The notes under the pieces: generated by a model
What the model was told of the DNA's origin: nothing
Database searches by the model: none
What the model saw: the letters and a program-made list of their open reading frames with translations, nothing else
Made by a program: the position numbers and the translations under genes
Part shown: one piece after another, positions 1 to 10,994 of the stretch
How positions within the stretch are numbered: position 1 is the first letter of the stretch
Layout: each line of letters begins with the position of its first letter
DNA from: Trichothecium roseum
Lineage: Eukaryota; Ascomycota; Sordariomycetes; Hypocreales
Assembly: GCA_026184415.1 (NCBI GenBank)
Contig: CM047940.1
Coordinates: 5,270,001 to 5,334,000 of the forward strand
Direction of reading: 5' to 3'
DNA: 64,000 bases

Positions 1-1715
1 GCAAGGACTGCCTGTATCCGCAGGAGGACGACAGCATACGGCAGTGGTGGAGCGCGAACAAGCCCGAGCTCAAGGAAGAAGAGACCGCGGTGTCGCCGCA
101 GCAGGTCAAAACGCACGCGTCCATGCTGAGGACGAGGGAGACCCTGCTGCAGATGATCATCATCCTGGAAGTCGTGGCCCTCGAGCCAAAGGCCGCCGAG
201 CAGGCCGCGCAGAGCCTGCCGACCCTGCCCGGGGCCGCCGATTCCCCGGACAAGATGGCGCCACCGCCCAAGAAGAGGAACAAGCACAACCTGCCCGTGC
301 TCCTCGACGTCCACGCCGACCGCCTCACCATCTGGCAGTCCACGGCCTCGGACGAGCAGATCCTGCTCGAGGACTCGCAGGTGCCCCAGGCCATGGCGGA
401 CGGCCAGCCGCAGCAAAAGTCCAGCGAGCCGCTCAAGGACTTCTGCGTCGACGTCATCATCCCCTTCTTCTCGGCCCGCCTGCCGCAGCTGTGCGACGGC
501 CTGAGCCGGAAGCTCGGGGGGCCCGTCATCATCGCCGCGCCGGCCAAGGCCAAGTCGTCCAAGCCGAAGCGGGACCAGAAGCCCGGCGCGGCGGCGAAGC
601 GCGCCGAACCGCGGAGGGAGATGTCCCTGCAGCGGGCGCTGTCGTACGAGCAGAACCACCGGCGCAGCCTGTCGCGCGGGCCGAGCAGCGCGCTGACGCT
701 CATGCGCTCCACCAGCGCGGCGTCCATCCCGTCCGTCAAGCGCGAGGGCAGCGAGCCCCCGAGGCCGGGATCGAAGGAGGGGGCCGAGGCGACGAGGTCG
801 AGGACGAGCACGCTGTCGCGCAGCAGCAGCGCAGCGGGCCTGCAGGACGCAAAGGCCATGAAGAAGGCTAAAGTAGAGGCGGAGCTCAAGGACGCCATAT
901 CGGCCTTGCGCAAGCCGAACCGGCAAGTCGTCGGTAAAGCCATGACCGAGGAGGCCCGGCGCAAGGCCACGGTGACGAGAAGTACGCGCCGCCACCTTTC
1001 AACCTCGCAACAGCCCAACGCTAACGTTTACGCAGGCGCGCGCAAGCCCAGCCGGGCCGCGCTCGGCTCGAGTATCCTGGTGAAAGCCACGCCGGCGAAC
1101 AACCGCTTCAAGGACGCTATGGCTGCCGCGTCGGTCGCCGACACGCCCCTGCCCTCCACCGAAGAAGCGATCCCCCCCTCCAGCATAGGGCTCGTGCCGT
1201 CGACGGCGCAAAAGGCGGGCGGCAGCGGCAGCAACAACAACCGCCACCTCGACAACGGCGGTTCCCCCGCCTACCTGATAGGCGGCACGCCCGTCAAGAC
1301 GTCCTCCAGGGCGGGCATATTCGACCGCCGCCCGGCCGGGTCCGCCGACGTGCTGGACGCCACGCCCGTCCGGCCGAAGCGGGGATCCACGTTCATCCGC
1401 CGCCCGGCCAACGAGGAGCCCGCTCTGCCGCCGTCGTCGCCCATAGCGGAGCGGAAGGGCGCGACGGCGACGACGAGGCTGACGGCGACCAACGCCGTCT
1501 TCGAGACGCCGGCGAAGAGGACCACCATTGCCTCTCTGTTCGAGACGCCGGTGAGACGGTCTGCGCCCCGGCCGGACGACGACGATCACCTCGGAGGCGG
1601 AGGCGGAGCGCGGGGGGTGACCAAGATGGAGGAGAGCCCGGAGAAGACGAAGAAGAAGGCGTCTATATACGACAAGCTGGGCTGGGACGATGATGACTTG
1701 GATGACCTTGTATGA
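1..1715 (+). CDS. SLD3: DNA replication regulator Sld3 (5' partial)
   Basis: Open from the left edge (frame beginning at base 3) to TGA at 1713-1715, so the N-terminus lies outside the window. Sld3 is phosphorylated by CDK and recruits Cdc45 to loaded Mcm2-7 at origins. The Sld3-domain signature KRNKHNLPVLLD...RLTIWQS lies near 275-345 and is followed by CVDVIIPFFSARLPQLC. The C-terminal half is basic, Ser/Pro-rich and carries several TP sites (KATP, ADTP, GGTP, DATP, FETP), as expected for a CDK-regulated tail, and ends in an acidic DDDDLDDL. A 54-nt in-frame intron is likely at 982-1035: GTACGC donor, GCTAAC branch site, CGCAG acceptor. Removing it gives VTRS-ARKPSR and deletes a stretch unlike the family. 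Identification rests on the recognised Sld3 domain and is fairly secure; exact splicing is inferred. Confidence 0.85.
   Translation, partial: KDCLYPQEDDSIRQWWSANKPELKEEETAVSPQQVKTHASMLRTRETLLQMIIILEVVALEPKAAEQAAQSLPTLPGAADSPDKMAPPPKKRNKHNLPVLLDVHADRLTIWQSTASDEQILLEDSQVPQAMADGQPQQKSSEPLKDFCVDVIIPFFSARLPQLCDGLSRKLGGPVIIAAPAKAKSSKPKRDQKPGAAAKRAEPRREMSLQRALSYEQNHRRSLSRGPSSALTLMRSTSAASIPSVKREGSEPPRPGSKEGAEATRSRTSTLSRSSSAAGLQDAKAMKKAKVEAELKDAISALRKPNRQVVGKAMTEEARRKATVTRSTRRHLSTSQQPNANVYAGARKPSRAALGSSILVKATPANNRFKDAMAAASVADTPLPSTEEAIPPSSIGLVPSTAQKAGGSGSNNNRHLDNGGSPAYLIGGTPVKTSSRAGIFDRRPAGSADVLDATPVRPKRGSTFIRRPANEEPALPPSSPIAERKGATATTRLTATNAVFETPAKRTTIASLFETPVRRSAPRPDDDDHLGGGGGARGVTKMEESPEKTKKKASIYDKLGWDDDDLDDLV
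982..1035 (+). other. In-frame 54-nt intron in SLD3
   Basis: GTACGC donor at 982, branch-like GCTAAC at about 1019-1024, acceptor GCAG ending at 1035. Length is divisible by three and it holds no in-frame stop, so the reading frame stays open whether or not it is removed. Confidence 0.6.
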
Positions 1716-2260
1716 TGTATCGGGAAAAAAATACAGCAGCAGAATCAAATTTGAAGCAAAGCAAAGCGAAGCGAAGCAAGCATAGGTGCATCGGCGGATT
1801 TTTTGTGAGAGAGAGAGAGAAACGAAACTTTGGGTTCTCATATAACAACATATATCATTTTCCTTCAGGCATGAAATACGGGGGGTGCATTATATTTGGC
1901 GGTTTCTCTTTGCTCGGCAAGGCTTGGGGCGTTCTTTTTTCTGGTCTTTTGACATATTGGATGGGAATGGGAATGGGAATGGGACAGGGGAAGGGGGGGC
2001 TATCAGACGATTACTTTGTTTCGGGATGACGAGGAAAAGGGGAAAGGGGCTCCATTATAAAGCATAACTACTACAGCAGTAAGTACTCCGTACTACTAGT
2101 ACTGTTAGTAGGCAGTATGGATTAGATACTGGCAAGCCCGAGGCGGATGTGGCTGTATGCATCATACCTGAGCGTGCGTGCACTCTCCTTATTCTTTTTT
2201 TTCTTTTCACATTGTTCCTCTTGTGACTACTTTAGAAACCCTCCCCGAAAACCCCTGCTA
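1716..2260. other. Intergenic, convergent 3' ends of SLD3 and TRS65
   Basis: No gene seen. Contains a GGGAAT hexamer repeated about four times near 1968-1984, a GA repeat near 1808-1820, and one GTACTCCGTAC element near 2085. Presumably holds both 3' UTRs. Confidence 0.6.
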
Positions 2261-4510
2261 TTATGAGCTTGTACTTGTGGTGTCTTCCCCTTCCTCTTTT
2301 TCCTCTCCTTCTTCTCCCCTTTCTTGTTCTTTATCCCTGGCTTCTTCTTCTTCATCTTCTTCCTCCTCTTCATCCTCCTCTTCTTCTTCCTCTTCATCTG
2401 TGTTTTCCTTGTCTTTCCCTTCATCTTGATGTCCCCGTCCCTTCTCTTGTTCTTCTTCCACTGCTGCTGCTGCTGCTGTGGCTGCTATTTTTGTTTCTGC
2501 CGCCGCCGCCGACGCCGCGGGCTTAACAAGGACGGTAGGAAGATGCCGGATATCGACGTGGTCCTGCGTCGAAAGGTCCACGACCCTCACGGCCTCGATG
2601 CCCACGACGCCCTCCCTCAGCGCGAGGAAGCGCATCTCGACGACGTGGCAGGACCCGGGAGTCAGGGGGCCGACCCTCGTGTCGGCGCTGAGGCAGGCCA
2701 CCTCGGTGAGCTCCGAGGTGGCGCTCTTCTGCACGGCGTGGAGGACGTTGTCGTCCATGACCGCGGGCGCCACGTCCGGCCCCGCGCCCGTCCTCGAGGG
2801 GGGCCGCACGGCCGTGGCGGCGGCGCGGAAGTCGCCCCTGCGACGGCGGGGGATGGCCACGAGGGCGAGCTTGCGGGGCGGACGGGTGTCCCTGGCCGGG
2901 GCGCGGTTGACGACGTGGATAGTCCAGGAGAAAGTGTCGCCTACGTGGACGGGGCCGGGGGCCGAGGTGAAGGACATGGTTATGCCCAGGTCAGGGAGGT
3001 TGGACTCGGTGGCGGCGGAGGAGCCGAGGCCGGGGAGGGCGTCGGGCTGGGTGACCGAGGGGGACTTGAGCGAGGCGAGGGTCTGGCTCCCGCTGATGGA
3101 GAGCTGTGAGGGGCGGTGGCCGCGCTGGATGCCGGTGCCGGGGGGGGCGCCAAAGGCCGGGTTGGCCGGGGTGGTGAAGTCGATCGAGGTGGACCACGCC
3201 ATGGATAGCTTGGGTGTGCACTTGCCCGGGTCGAGCTGGGCGGACGCCTTGATGGAGATGTCGAGCTGGCGCGATGAGTTCTTGGGGCCGAGGTCGTGGT
3301 TGTCCGGGGCGATGCGGTACAACAGAGTGACATTGTCGTGGGCGGTGCAGGGGAGGGGCAGAGCGAGGGCGGGGTCGCCGTCGCTGAGGCACGAGACAGT
3401 GGCATCGGGGACCGAGAGGTGAATTCGCTCGAGGAGGATGCGGCAGCCGGCGGCGTGCGGACTCAGGTCCACCTCGAGCAAAGCAATGAGGGTAGAACTC
3501 GCGGGCGCTGTGTTGGGCCTCGAGAAGCGGATACGCGTGTGGACGGCGGCGCTGACGGGCAGCTTGACCTGCTGGATGGAGCGGATGCGCTGCCGTGTCT
3601 CGTGCTGGTGAGTGACGGGGGCTACGCGTGATACGCGGAGGGCCGAAAGGCGAGGCTTGACGCCGTCGAGTGCCGGGTCGGCGACCAAGGCCTCGAGGAC
3701 GTTGAAGCCCGCCGGCGTGCCGCTGGCCAAGTATCCTTTTCCCCTACCCCCGGTCGCCGCCGCCATCGACTCCTGGCCGACTTCAGGCTTCAGGCTAGCC
3801 GACGCGGTGAAGATGACCGAGGGCGACTGCAGGCGCATCCGGGGCCGAGCGAGGAAGATGGGCAGTTTCCAGATGGCGTAGACATAGGGGGTCGTTCGGG
3901 TGCCGCCCTCGCCCTCGCCCTCACCTTCGCCCTCGGACCCTTCCTCCTCCTCCTCGTCGACGACGATGAAAGGGTCCCCAATATCGGGCACCGTGCCACT
4001 GAAGATGGGGTCGCTACTGGGCGGGCTGTTACGGCCAGACGCGCTCGCATTCACGACCTGAGCGTCGACCTGGATGACTAGACGGTCTAGCTGAGCCTGC
4101 AGTGTCTTTTGCTCCAACCATGGAGCCTTGAGCATGAGCAGGATATCTACAGTCTCGTCTGTATTTGGAACGTAACGGGTTAGCCATGGAGAGATTTAAG
4201 GATTTTACTTCTTATTTTTTAGTCTTGTTCAGGGGGAGGGGGAGGGTGGAAAAGGAGGTGTGAGCTTCATACCAAAGAAGAGCGACTGCCTCTGCTGAAC
4301 GGCATCGAGGAACGACTCGCCACTCTCGATATTGCCGAATGCCTCCTCCAGATCCAGATCCGTCGTGGCCGGGATCATGTAGGCCAGATGGGACCGCTCT
4401 ACAAAGGTTGCGCTCCTCGGGTCGGCGGTGGTGTGGTGATGATGGCCGCTGAGGCTACCCGCCAGGTGCTGGGTGGTTGTGGTGACCGCCGCATGATGGG
4501 CCATTGTCAT
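2261..4510 (-). CDS. TRS65: TRAPPII complex subunit Trs65
   Basis: Two exons, 4510-4273 and 4158-2261, giving 711 aa. The donor GTATGA follows ...TTTG and the acceptor ATACAG precedes ACGAG, restoring SLFFDETVDILLML. Trs65 is a fungal subunit of TRAPPII, the Golgi Rab exchange factor for Ypt31/32 (family knowledge). Visible features: helical N-terminus with AYMIPATTDLDLEEAFGN, a central beta-rich region (IHLSVPDATVSCLSDG, KASAQLDPGKC, SMAWSTSIDF), and a C-terminal Ig-like part (VGDTFSWTIHVVNRAP, DDNVLHAVQKS, VGPLTPGSCHVVEMRFLALREGVVGIEAVRVVD). After ..LPTVLVKP comes a roughly 100-residue alanine then glutamate/aspartate tail that looks like a repeat-derived extension. The start at 4510 is followed by a second Met two codons later; either may be used. 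It shares a 789-bp divergent promoter with PRP40. Confidence 0.82.
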
Positions 4511-5299
4511 GATACTGCTTCTCGGGAAATAGAAAGGCCCATTGGCCTCGACTCTTTGATACGAAGAACGACGTTGAGTCGATCTGTCTCTTGAGTTGTC
4601 TCTTGTCTTTGTGAAAAGAGTGGGAGCAAAAATAGTTGAGGCAGGTGGACTGAATATGTGTTGTAGGTATGTAATCGGTACGTTGACTGTTGCCGATGAG
4701 GCTTGCGCAGTGGCTAGTACGGAGTACTACGGAGTACTGGTAGTTCACTCCCCTAAATCGGACGGTATTACGGAGTACTAGGCCCTGGGGAGTAAACAAG
4801 GTGGGGCAGCTCAGGTACCAACGCGCTGGAATCCCTTATAATCCAACCTTGGTAGTTGGCACGGAGTACCGAGTAGCTGGGCTAAAGCTCCTATTCACAA
4901 TGGCTAGGTACGGAGTACAGAGCACATTCCAAGCTTGAGCTGTCTATTCCGTACCTCCAGCTACGGAGTAGGTACCTACTACCCTACTATGTAGACAATC
5001 CGTCCACCGTACCTACAATTTCGGAAATGGCCCGTGCATCTCAAAGTTGCAAACGACCTACTCCGTAGAAGCAGACACTGTCTACTCCGTATGGCATAAA
5101 AGTTTCTGTCCTTGAACCTGGAACTAAATTTGGTTTCCTGTCAACTGCTCAGCACAATTTTCTGTATAATATCGTACTCCGTACACCATTCAACTATAGC
5201 GACAACCTCTTGGAAAATTGCCCCCCATTGAATCGCCATCTTATTAGAGGGAACTACTAACCCTACCGATTCGCATTCCCGCTCGCGGCCAACACCACG
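4511..5299. promoter_or_regulatory. Divergent promoter TRS65/PRP40, rich in GTACGGAGTAC elements
   Basis: No gene seen. The 9-mer TACGGAGTA or its complement occurs at 4718-4726, 4728-4736, 4769-4777, 4909-4917, 4962-4970, 5059-5067, 5083-5091 and 5175-5183, eight copies in 789 bp. Promoter role is inferred from the head-to-head gene arrangement; no clear TATA box was picked out. Confidence 0.55.
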
Positions 5300-7987
5300 A
5301 TGAGCGGCTTCGCAAGCCCATATGGCCAGCCGGCAACGGCTTGGCAGGAGCATCACACCCCGGATGGTCGTGCCTATTATTACAACAGTACGACCAAGGT
5401 CACGCAATGGACCAAGCCCGAGGACATGATGTCCCCAGCAGAGGTATGGCGCCACGGCGCAGGCCCCCATTCGGGGTCCCAACTCCAGGAAACAAGGTGG
5501 CTAATCGATTCGGCAGCGTGCGCTTGCGAACCAACCATGGAAAGAGTACACCGCAGAGGGCGGGCGCAAGTACTGGTACAATACTGAGACCAAGAAAAGT
5601 TCTTGGGAGGAACCCGAGGTTTATAAAAATGCATTGGGAGGTCCTCCGGATATCCCCAATGCTCCTAGAGGCCCTAGTGGTGGTGGCTACTCCAACCATT
5701 ATGATTCATCGAGAGATCGCGATCACCGCGACCGCGATTACCGCGACCGCGATACCTATCACGAGTCGCGTCAGATCTCTTATCCTACCGACCCCAAAGC
5801 CCAGGCTTTTATTCCGGCCAGCAATGATCCCGAATACTCGACCCCCGAGGAGGCCGAGGCTGCCTTTGTAAAGCTGCTGCGGCGCGGTGGCGTGCAACCC
5901 GATTGGACCTGGACGCAGGCCATCCGTGCTATCTGCAAAGACCCCCAGTTTCGAGCCATTAAGGATCCCAAGGATCGTAGGGATGCTTTCGACAAGTACT
6001 GCCAGGACATGATTGTGCAGGATAAGGAGCGTGCCAAGGAGAGGCTGGCCAAACTTCGCGCTGATTTCGAGACGATGCTCAAGCGTCACCCCGACATCGT
6101 CTACTACACGCGCTGGAAGACGGCTCGGCCCATGATCGAGGGTGAGACCATCTTCCGGTCCACCAACGATGAAGCTGAGCGGCGTCAGCTATTTGAGGAA
6201 TACGTTATTGGCCTCAAAAAGGCCCACGCCGATCACGAGACGACGCAGCGCAAGACTGCCATGGATGGACTGACAGACATCCTCCACAAGCTCGACTTGG
6301 AGCCCTACACACGCTGGCATGATGCGAAAACTATCATCTCATCTACCCAACCGTTCCAGAATGACGACAAATACCAGTCTCTGACGCAGTTGGACATCCT
6401 GACCGCCTTCCAAAACCACATGAAGTCGCTCGAACGCGCCTTCAATGATGCCAAGCAGGAAGAAAAAACCCAGAAGTACCGCAGAGAACGCAAGAGGAGA
6501 GATGCCTTCAAGGAGCTACTCAGGGAGCTACATAAGGACGGCAAGATCAACGCTGGCTCCAAGTGGACTAATATCTTCCCCCTTCTCGAGAATGATCCCC
6601 GTTACAGAGACATGGCTGGCCAGCCAGGCTCGACTGGACAGGAGCTTTTCTGGGACATGGTTGAGGACGAAGAGCGCGCTCTTCGTGGCCCGAGAAACGA
6701 TGTAGTTGATGTCATGACTGTAAGTTCCCGAGCCTACGCCTCATCCTGACTATTGATACTGACCCACTCGAACAGGATAAGCGGTTTGAGCTCACCCCTT
6801 CGAGTGACTTCGAAAGCTTCTTGCCCCTCATGAAGGAAGATCGTCGCACTGCTAACATTGACCGTGAAACCCTTAAAATTATTTTCGACCGAGTACGCGT
6901 CCAAACCTCCCATTCCTCACTCTTGAAAAGCATCTCATCTAACATGCTACAGCTTCGGGAGAAGTCCAAGAAAGACGAGGATAGGCAACCTGACCGCCAT
7001 CAACGCCGCGCCATTGAAGATCTGCGCTCTTACATGAAGCGTCTCGAGCCTCCTATCGCATCCGGCGATACTTATGACAAGGTACGCCCTCGTTTAATGA
7101 AAGCAGACGAATTCCAAGCCGTATCGTCCGAAGAATTCCGCCGCAGCGCTTTCGACAAGCATATGCGTCGACTGCGCGAGAGGGAGGATGAAGCCGAGCG
7201 CTTACATCGACGACGCGAACGCTCGCCCGATCGCGACTCCCGCCGTGGCGGTGACAGAGAAAGAGACAGATCTAGAGGTGAGCGTACTCATCGAGGCAAC
7301 GGCCGCTCATCTCGGCGTAGCCGCAGCCCAGAGCCAGACGCGTACGAAGCCGATAGACGCAAGGCTATTGCTGAGCGTGAGCGGAACCATCGCAAGTCCA
7401 CCATGGCAGAGAACCTTTTGTCAAGTGACAGAGGTCGTCTCTCGCCTCCTCCCCGCCGCGAGCGCGAGCGCGAACCTCGTGATCGTGAGCGCGAGAGGGA
7501 CCGTGAGAGAGACCGTGATTACGACCGACGCTCATCTCGTAGGGATGATGACTCTCACTATGACAGGGAGAGACGGGACCGAGACGAGGAGCGCGAGAGA
7601 CTCTACCGTCGTCGTGTCGACCGGGGTGATTCTCACGATGAACTGAACTATGGGGATGATAAGTCAACTTCCTCAAGGCGGAGACGCCCAGAAGATGACG
7701 ATGACTACACCCGCAAGGATACGAGGGATTCCAAGGTATGTCGCGCGGTTGCATTCCCCCCCCCCCCTCCTTTTTTTCCCCACCAGTGGACACATATATG
7801 TTGCCCCTATTCTTGCAATCAACTTTTGCTAACGAGTCATGCACAGCGCGTCAAGAGGGACCGATCTCGTGAGCACACCCCGCGCAGCGATGGACGTGCT
7901 CGGAAATCTCCTCCCCCTCCTGCCGCCCCCGCCCCTCGTGATATTCGTTCCGGCAGCGAGGAAGGGGAGATTGAAGAGGAGGAATAA
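5300..7987 (+). CDS. PRP40: Pre-mRNA-processing factor Prp40 (WW and FF domains)
   Basis: Five exons: 5300-5443, 5517-6719, 6776-6892, 6953-7735, 7847-7987 (795 aa). Prp40 is a U1 snRNP protein that bridges the 5' splice site and the branch-site protein BBP/SF1. Two WW domains are seen: WQEHHTPDGRAYYYN..TQWTKP in exon 1 and WKEYTAEGGRKYWYN..SSWEEP, which only appears once intron 1 is removed. Several FF domains follow (AFVKLLRRGGVQPDWTW.., FETMLKRHPDI.., FKELLRELHKDGKI.., FESFLPLMKEDRR..). The last 250 residues are an RE/RD/RS-rich tail ending in EEGEIEEEE. Introns 3 (6893-6952, 60 nt) and 4 (7736-7846, 111 nt) are multiples of three without stops; removal of intron 3 restores IFDRLREKSKKDEDR, the expected FF sequence. 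Intron 4 holds a 12-C tract. Confidence 0.92.
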
Positions 7988-8850
7988 GAGAAACCCCGAG
8001 ACTAGTGGTGCTGGGGAAGAATGTCCCCCCCCCCCCCCTCTGGTCATGGCGTTTGCTCCAAAGTGCTGTACGTCCCTTTTTTTCATCATTATTTTTTTAC
8101 TACGGCGGGGGAGGCTGGGAACCGGTTTCCAGTCTCGCAGGGGTGTGGTGGTTCTTTTCTAATAGCGCAGAGCGGTCATCATGTGCGCGTAACATCTCAG
8201 TCAGTACGTCGTGTTTCTCTCTCTCCCTTCCCTCCCATTTATAGAGTGCGTGGCGTTTTGCACGCACTTCCAGTAGTTATAGTGTAGGTGTAGTTTTTTT
8301 TCTTCTTGTTCTTCTTTACGGCATGTAGCAGCATTAAAAACCAAGGCAGGAAAAAGAAGGGCAAAAAAATATATATCTTGTGACGACGCAGATGTGTATT
8401 TTTCTATTGTGAAAGTGGCAAGTAGCATGTATAACAGCGTATTGTATAAGAATTGAGTTTTTGCTTCCCGCGAGGATAGGAAGCTTCGACGGCGGCCACG
8501 TCTTATATGCTGTCCCTCAATCTGTGCTTCGTCCACAGCTCACGTCTCATTCGACACGAAAACGGTGCTGAAAGATGCCTCTTGAGGGAAGAGTTTGAAC
8601 AGGGGGGTCCAACGGACTTTGTTCAACCGAAGCACAGGACCAGACAGCAGAAAGAATCTTTAAAGACCGCCGTCGCCGTTGTTAGCCATCTGCATCGTCA
8701 GCCTCGCCGGCGCAGCATTCGTCCAGCCCGTCTTCGTGGCCGGCTATAAACCCCCTGCGCCGCATACTTAATGGCGGACCCTTTTGAACGCCCAGAACGC
8801 CCGGAGATGCATCATAGTTGTTAGTGTCGGTATCCCTCTCGTTGCCCTTT
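7988..8850. other. Intergenic, convergent 3' ends of PRP40 and RLI1
   Basis: No gene seen. A run of 14 C lies at 8025-8038, and T-rich stretches near 8078-8100 and 8290-8320 may mark 3' processing for one or both transcripts. Confidence 0.5.
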
Positions 8851-10994
8851 TCAAGAGCTCTTCTCTGCGGCATTCTCCTCCAAGAAGAACTAGTATCCAG
8901 GTCAGTATACGTTGGAGCTTAAAGGGGGATAGACTTACGTAGTTGCCGTTCAGCTTTTGCTCCTGGTCGAGCTGCGAGTTGGCCTTATTGATACGGGGGC
9001 GGTAGTTGGTGGGGTCGCGACGGAAAGTGACATCGAGGTTCTTAAGGAATGCGTTGCAACCAGTGAGCAGCGACTGAGGCTTGTTGGCGTGGGCATCGAT
9101 ACCCGGCTCACCATCGAAGACAATGACGCGATCAGCGAGATAGGTGGCCATGATGAAATCGTGCTCGACGACAAAGGCGGTCTTCTTGGAGTGCATGATA
9201 AATCGCTTGATGACACGCGAGGCAATGATACGCTGCTCCGAGTCGAGATAGGCCGAGGGCTCATCGATAAGGTAGATGTCGGCGGGCATGCCGAGGGCAA
9301 GAACAATGGCAACACGCTGCAATTCACCGCCCGACAGGTTCTTGACTTCCTGGTCGATGAAATCTTCGAGCTTCAGGGGCTTGACGACATCGGTCTGGAA
9401 CTGAGGCGATAGGAAGGCCTGCTTGATCTTCTTGAAGAAGAGTTGACGGACTGTGCCCTCGAACTTGGGCGTGATGGTCTGAGGCTTCATACTGATCTTC
9501 ATCTCAGGGACGGACGTCTTGCTGTCGGGCTTGAGGGCACCGGCAAGCATGCGACAGAAAGTGGTCTTTCCAGTACCGTTCTCGCCCATCATGACAATGA
9601 TTTCGGAGTCAGTGAATTCACCGGCATCGATGCGGAGACGGAAGTTACCCAGTGTCTTCTCCAAGTTGGGGTACTTGAAGGCACGAGACCTATCGATGGC
9701 GAATTCATCGGTACCCTCAGCAATACGGAAGGTAAGGGACTCATCGCGGAAACGCAAGTTCTCGGTAGGGATGTGTCCGTCGAGGAAGATGTTGATGCCT
9801 TCACGGACGGAGTAGGGCATAGTAACAACACCGTAGACGGCGGGCTTACCGTACAAAACGCAGACATAATCGGAGAGGTAGTCAAGCACAGACAGATCGT
9901 GCTCAACAACAATGACATAGTCATCATCGCGCAAAAGGGAGCGGATGACCTTGGCAGCGCTCAATCTCTGCTTTACATCCAGATACGATGAGGGCTCGTC
10001 AAACATGTAGACATCGGCCTTCTGGACACAGACGGTACCAATAGCGAAACGTTGAAGCTCTCCACCAGAAAGGAGGTTGATGTCACGGTCCATGATGTGA
10101 TTCAACTCTAGAGTGTTGGCCACCTGCTCAAAGTTGCCCAGGGTCGAGCGGCTCTCGATGAGATGGCGGACGCTCTTTTGGGGACCACGAACAGCCTTGG
10201 GAATCTGATCGACATACTGGGGCTTGACGACAGCCTTGAGGTCATCTTCCAGAAGCTTGGTGAAGTAATCTATGCCATGTCAGAATATGATTACGCATCT
10301 TAGAAACAGTATTTTTGTTTCAACCTACTCTGCAGTTCGGATCCACGGAAATGCTTAATGACATCCTCCCAATCAGGGGGGTTATCGTGGCGGCCAAGGT
10401 TGGGCTTGAGCTTGCCGCTGAGAATCTTCAGGGCAGTACTCTTTCCGATACCGTTGGTTCCTACGAGACCAAGAACCTGGCCGGGTCGGGGCATCGGCAG
10501 ACGATGCAGCTTAAAACTGTTGGGACCATAACGGTGGGTAACCTGGCTCTCCAGATTGGTGGGCAGGTTGATGATGGTGATGGCGTCAAAGGGGCATTTC
10601 TTAGGGCAAATACCACATCCAATGCACAGAGACTCCGAGATGAAGGCGAGTCGCGACTGAGGAGAGACTTCGATGCAAAGCTTTCCACTGCGGACGACAG
10701 GGCAAGACTTCTTGCACTCCTGACGACACTTTCGCGGACGACACTGTTTGGCGAGGGAAACGAGTCAGCTCGGAACGACAACAATGCACAATTTTTTTTC
10801 GCGATGTATTTCGTGGCGGGGTAGGTGGGGGGGACTCGTTCGAGGGCGGCGGAAGCACGATGGGAATTTACTAACTTTGTCGTCGTTGACAATGGCGATA
10901 CTATATATATACTGTCAGTCTGTGTAATGAACCACGCCGTAGGACGAAGCAGTCGTGAAATATTATTTACATACCGAGTAAGCTTGTCGGCCAT
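8851..10994 (-). CDS. RLI1: Rli1/ABCE1, Fe-S ABC ATPase of ribosome recycling
   Basis: Five exons: 10994-10975, 10900-10876, 10743-10329, 10269-8939, 8889-8851, giving 609 aa, the usual length for the family (about 608 in yeast). Rli1 splits post-termination and pre-initiation ribosomes and helps export of subunits. Exon 3 carries the two ferredoxin-like 4Fe-4S motifs (CRPRKCRQECKKSCP and CIGCGICPKKCP). The two nucleotide-binding domains have Walker A GTNGIGKST and GENGTGKTT, signatures LSGGELQR twice, and Walker B MFDEPSSYLD and LIDEPSAYLD. The two small first exons (20 and 25 nt) encode MADKLTRIAIVNDDK, matching the conserved N-terminus, and the 39-nt last exon encodes FFLEENAAEKSS. Fe-S insertion depends on the cytosolic assembly machinery, of which Nar1 is encoded 46 kb away in this window. 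Confidence 0.96.

Noticed and set aside
44..871. Long ORF in another frame over SLD3 (Arg/Ala/Gly-rich)
   Set aside because: Shadow of the GC-rich coding frame; composition is frame-shifted and it lacks any domain.
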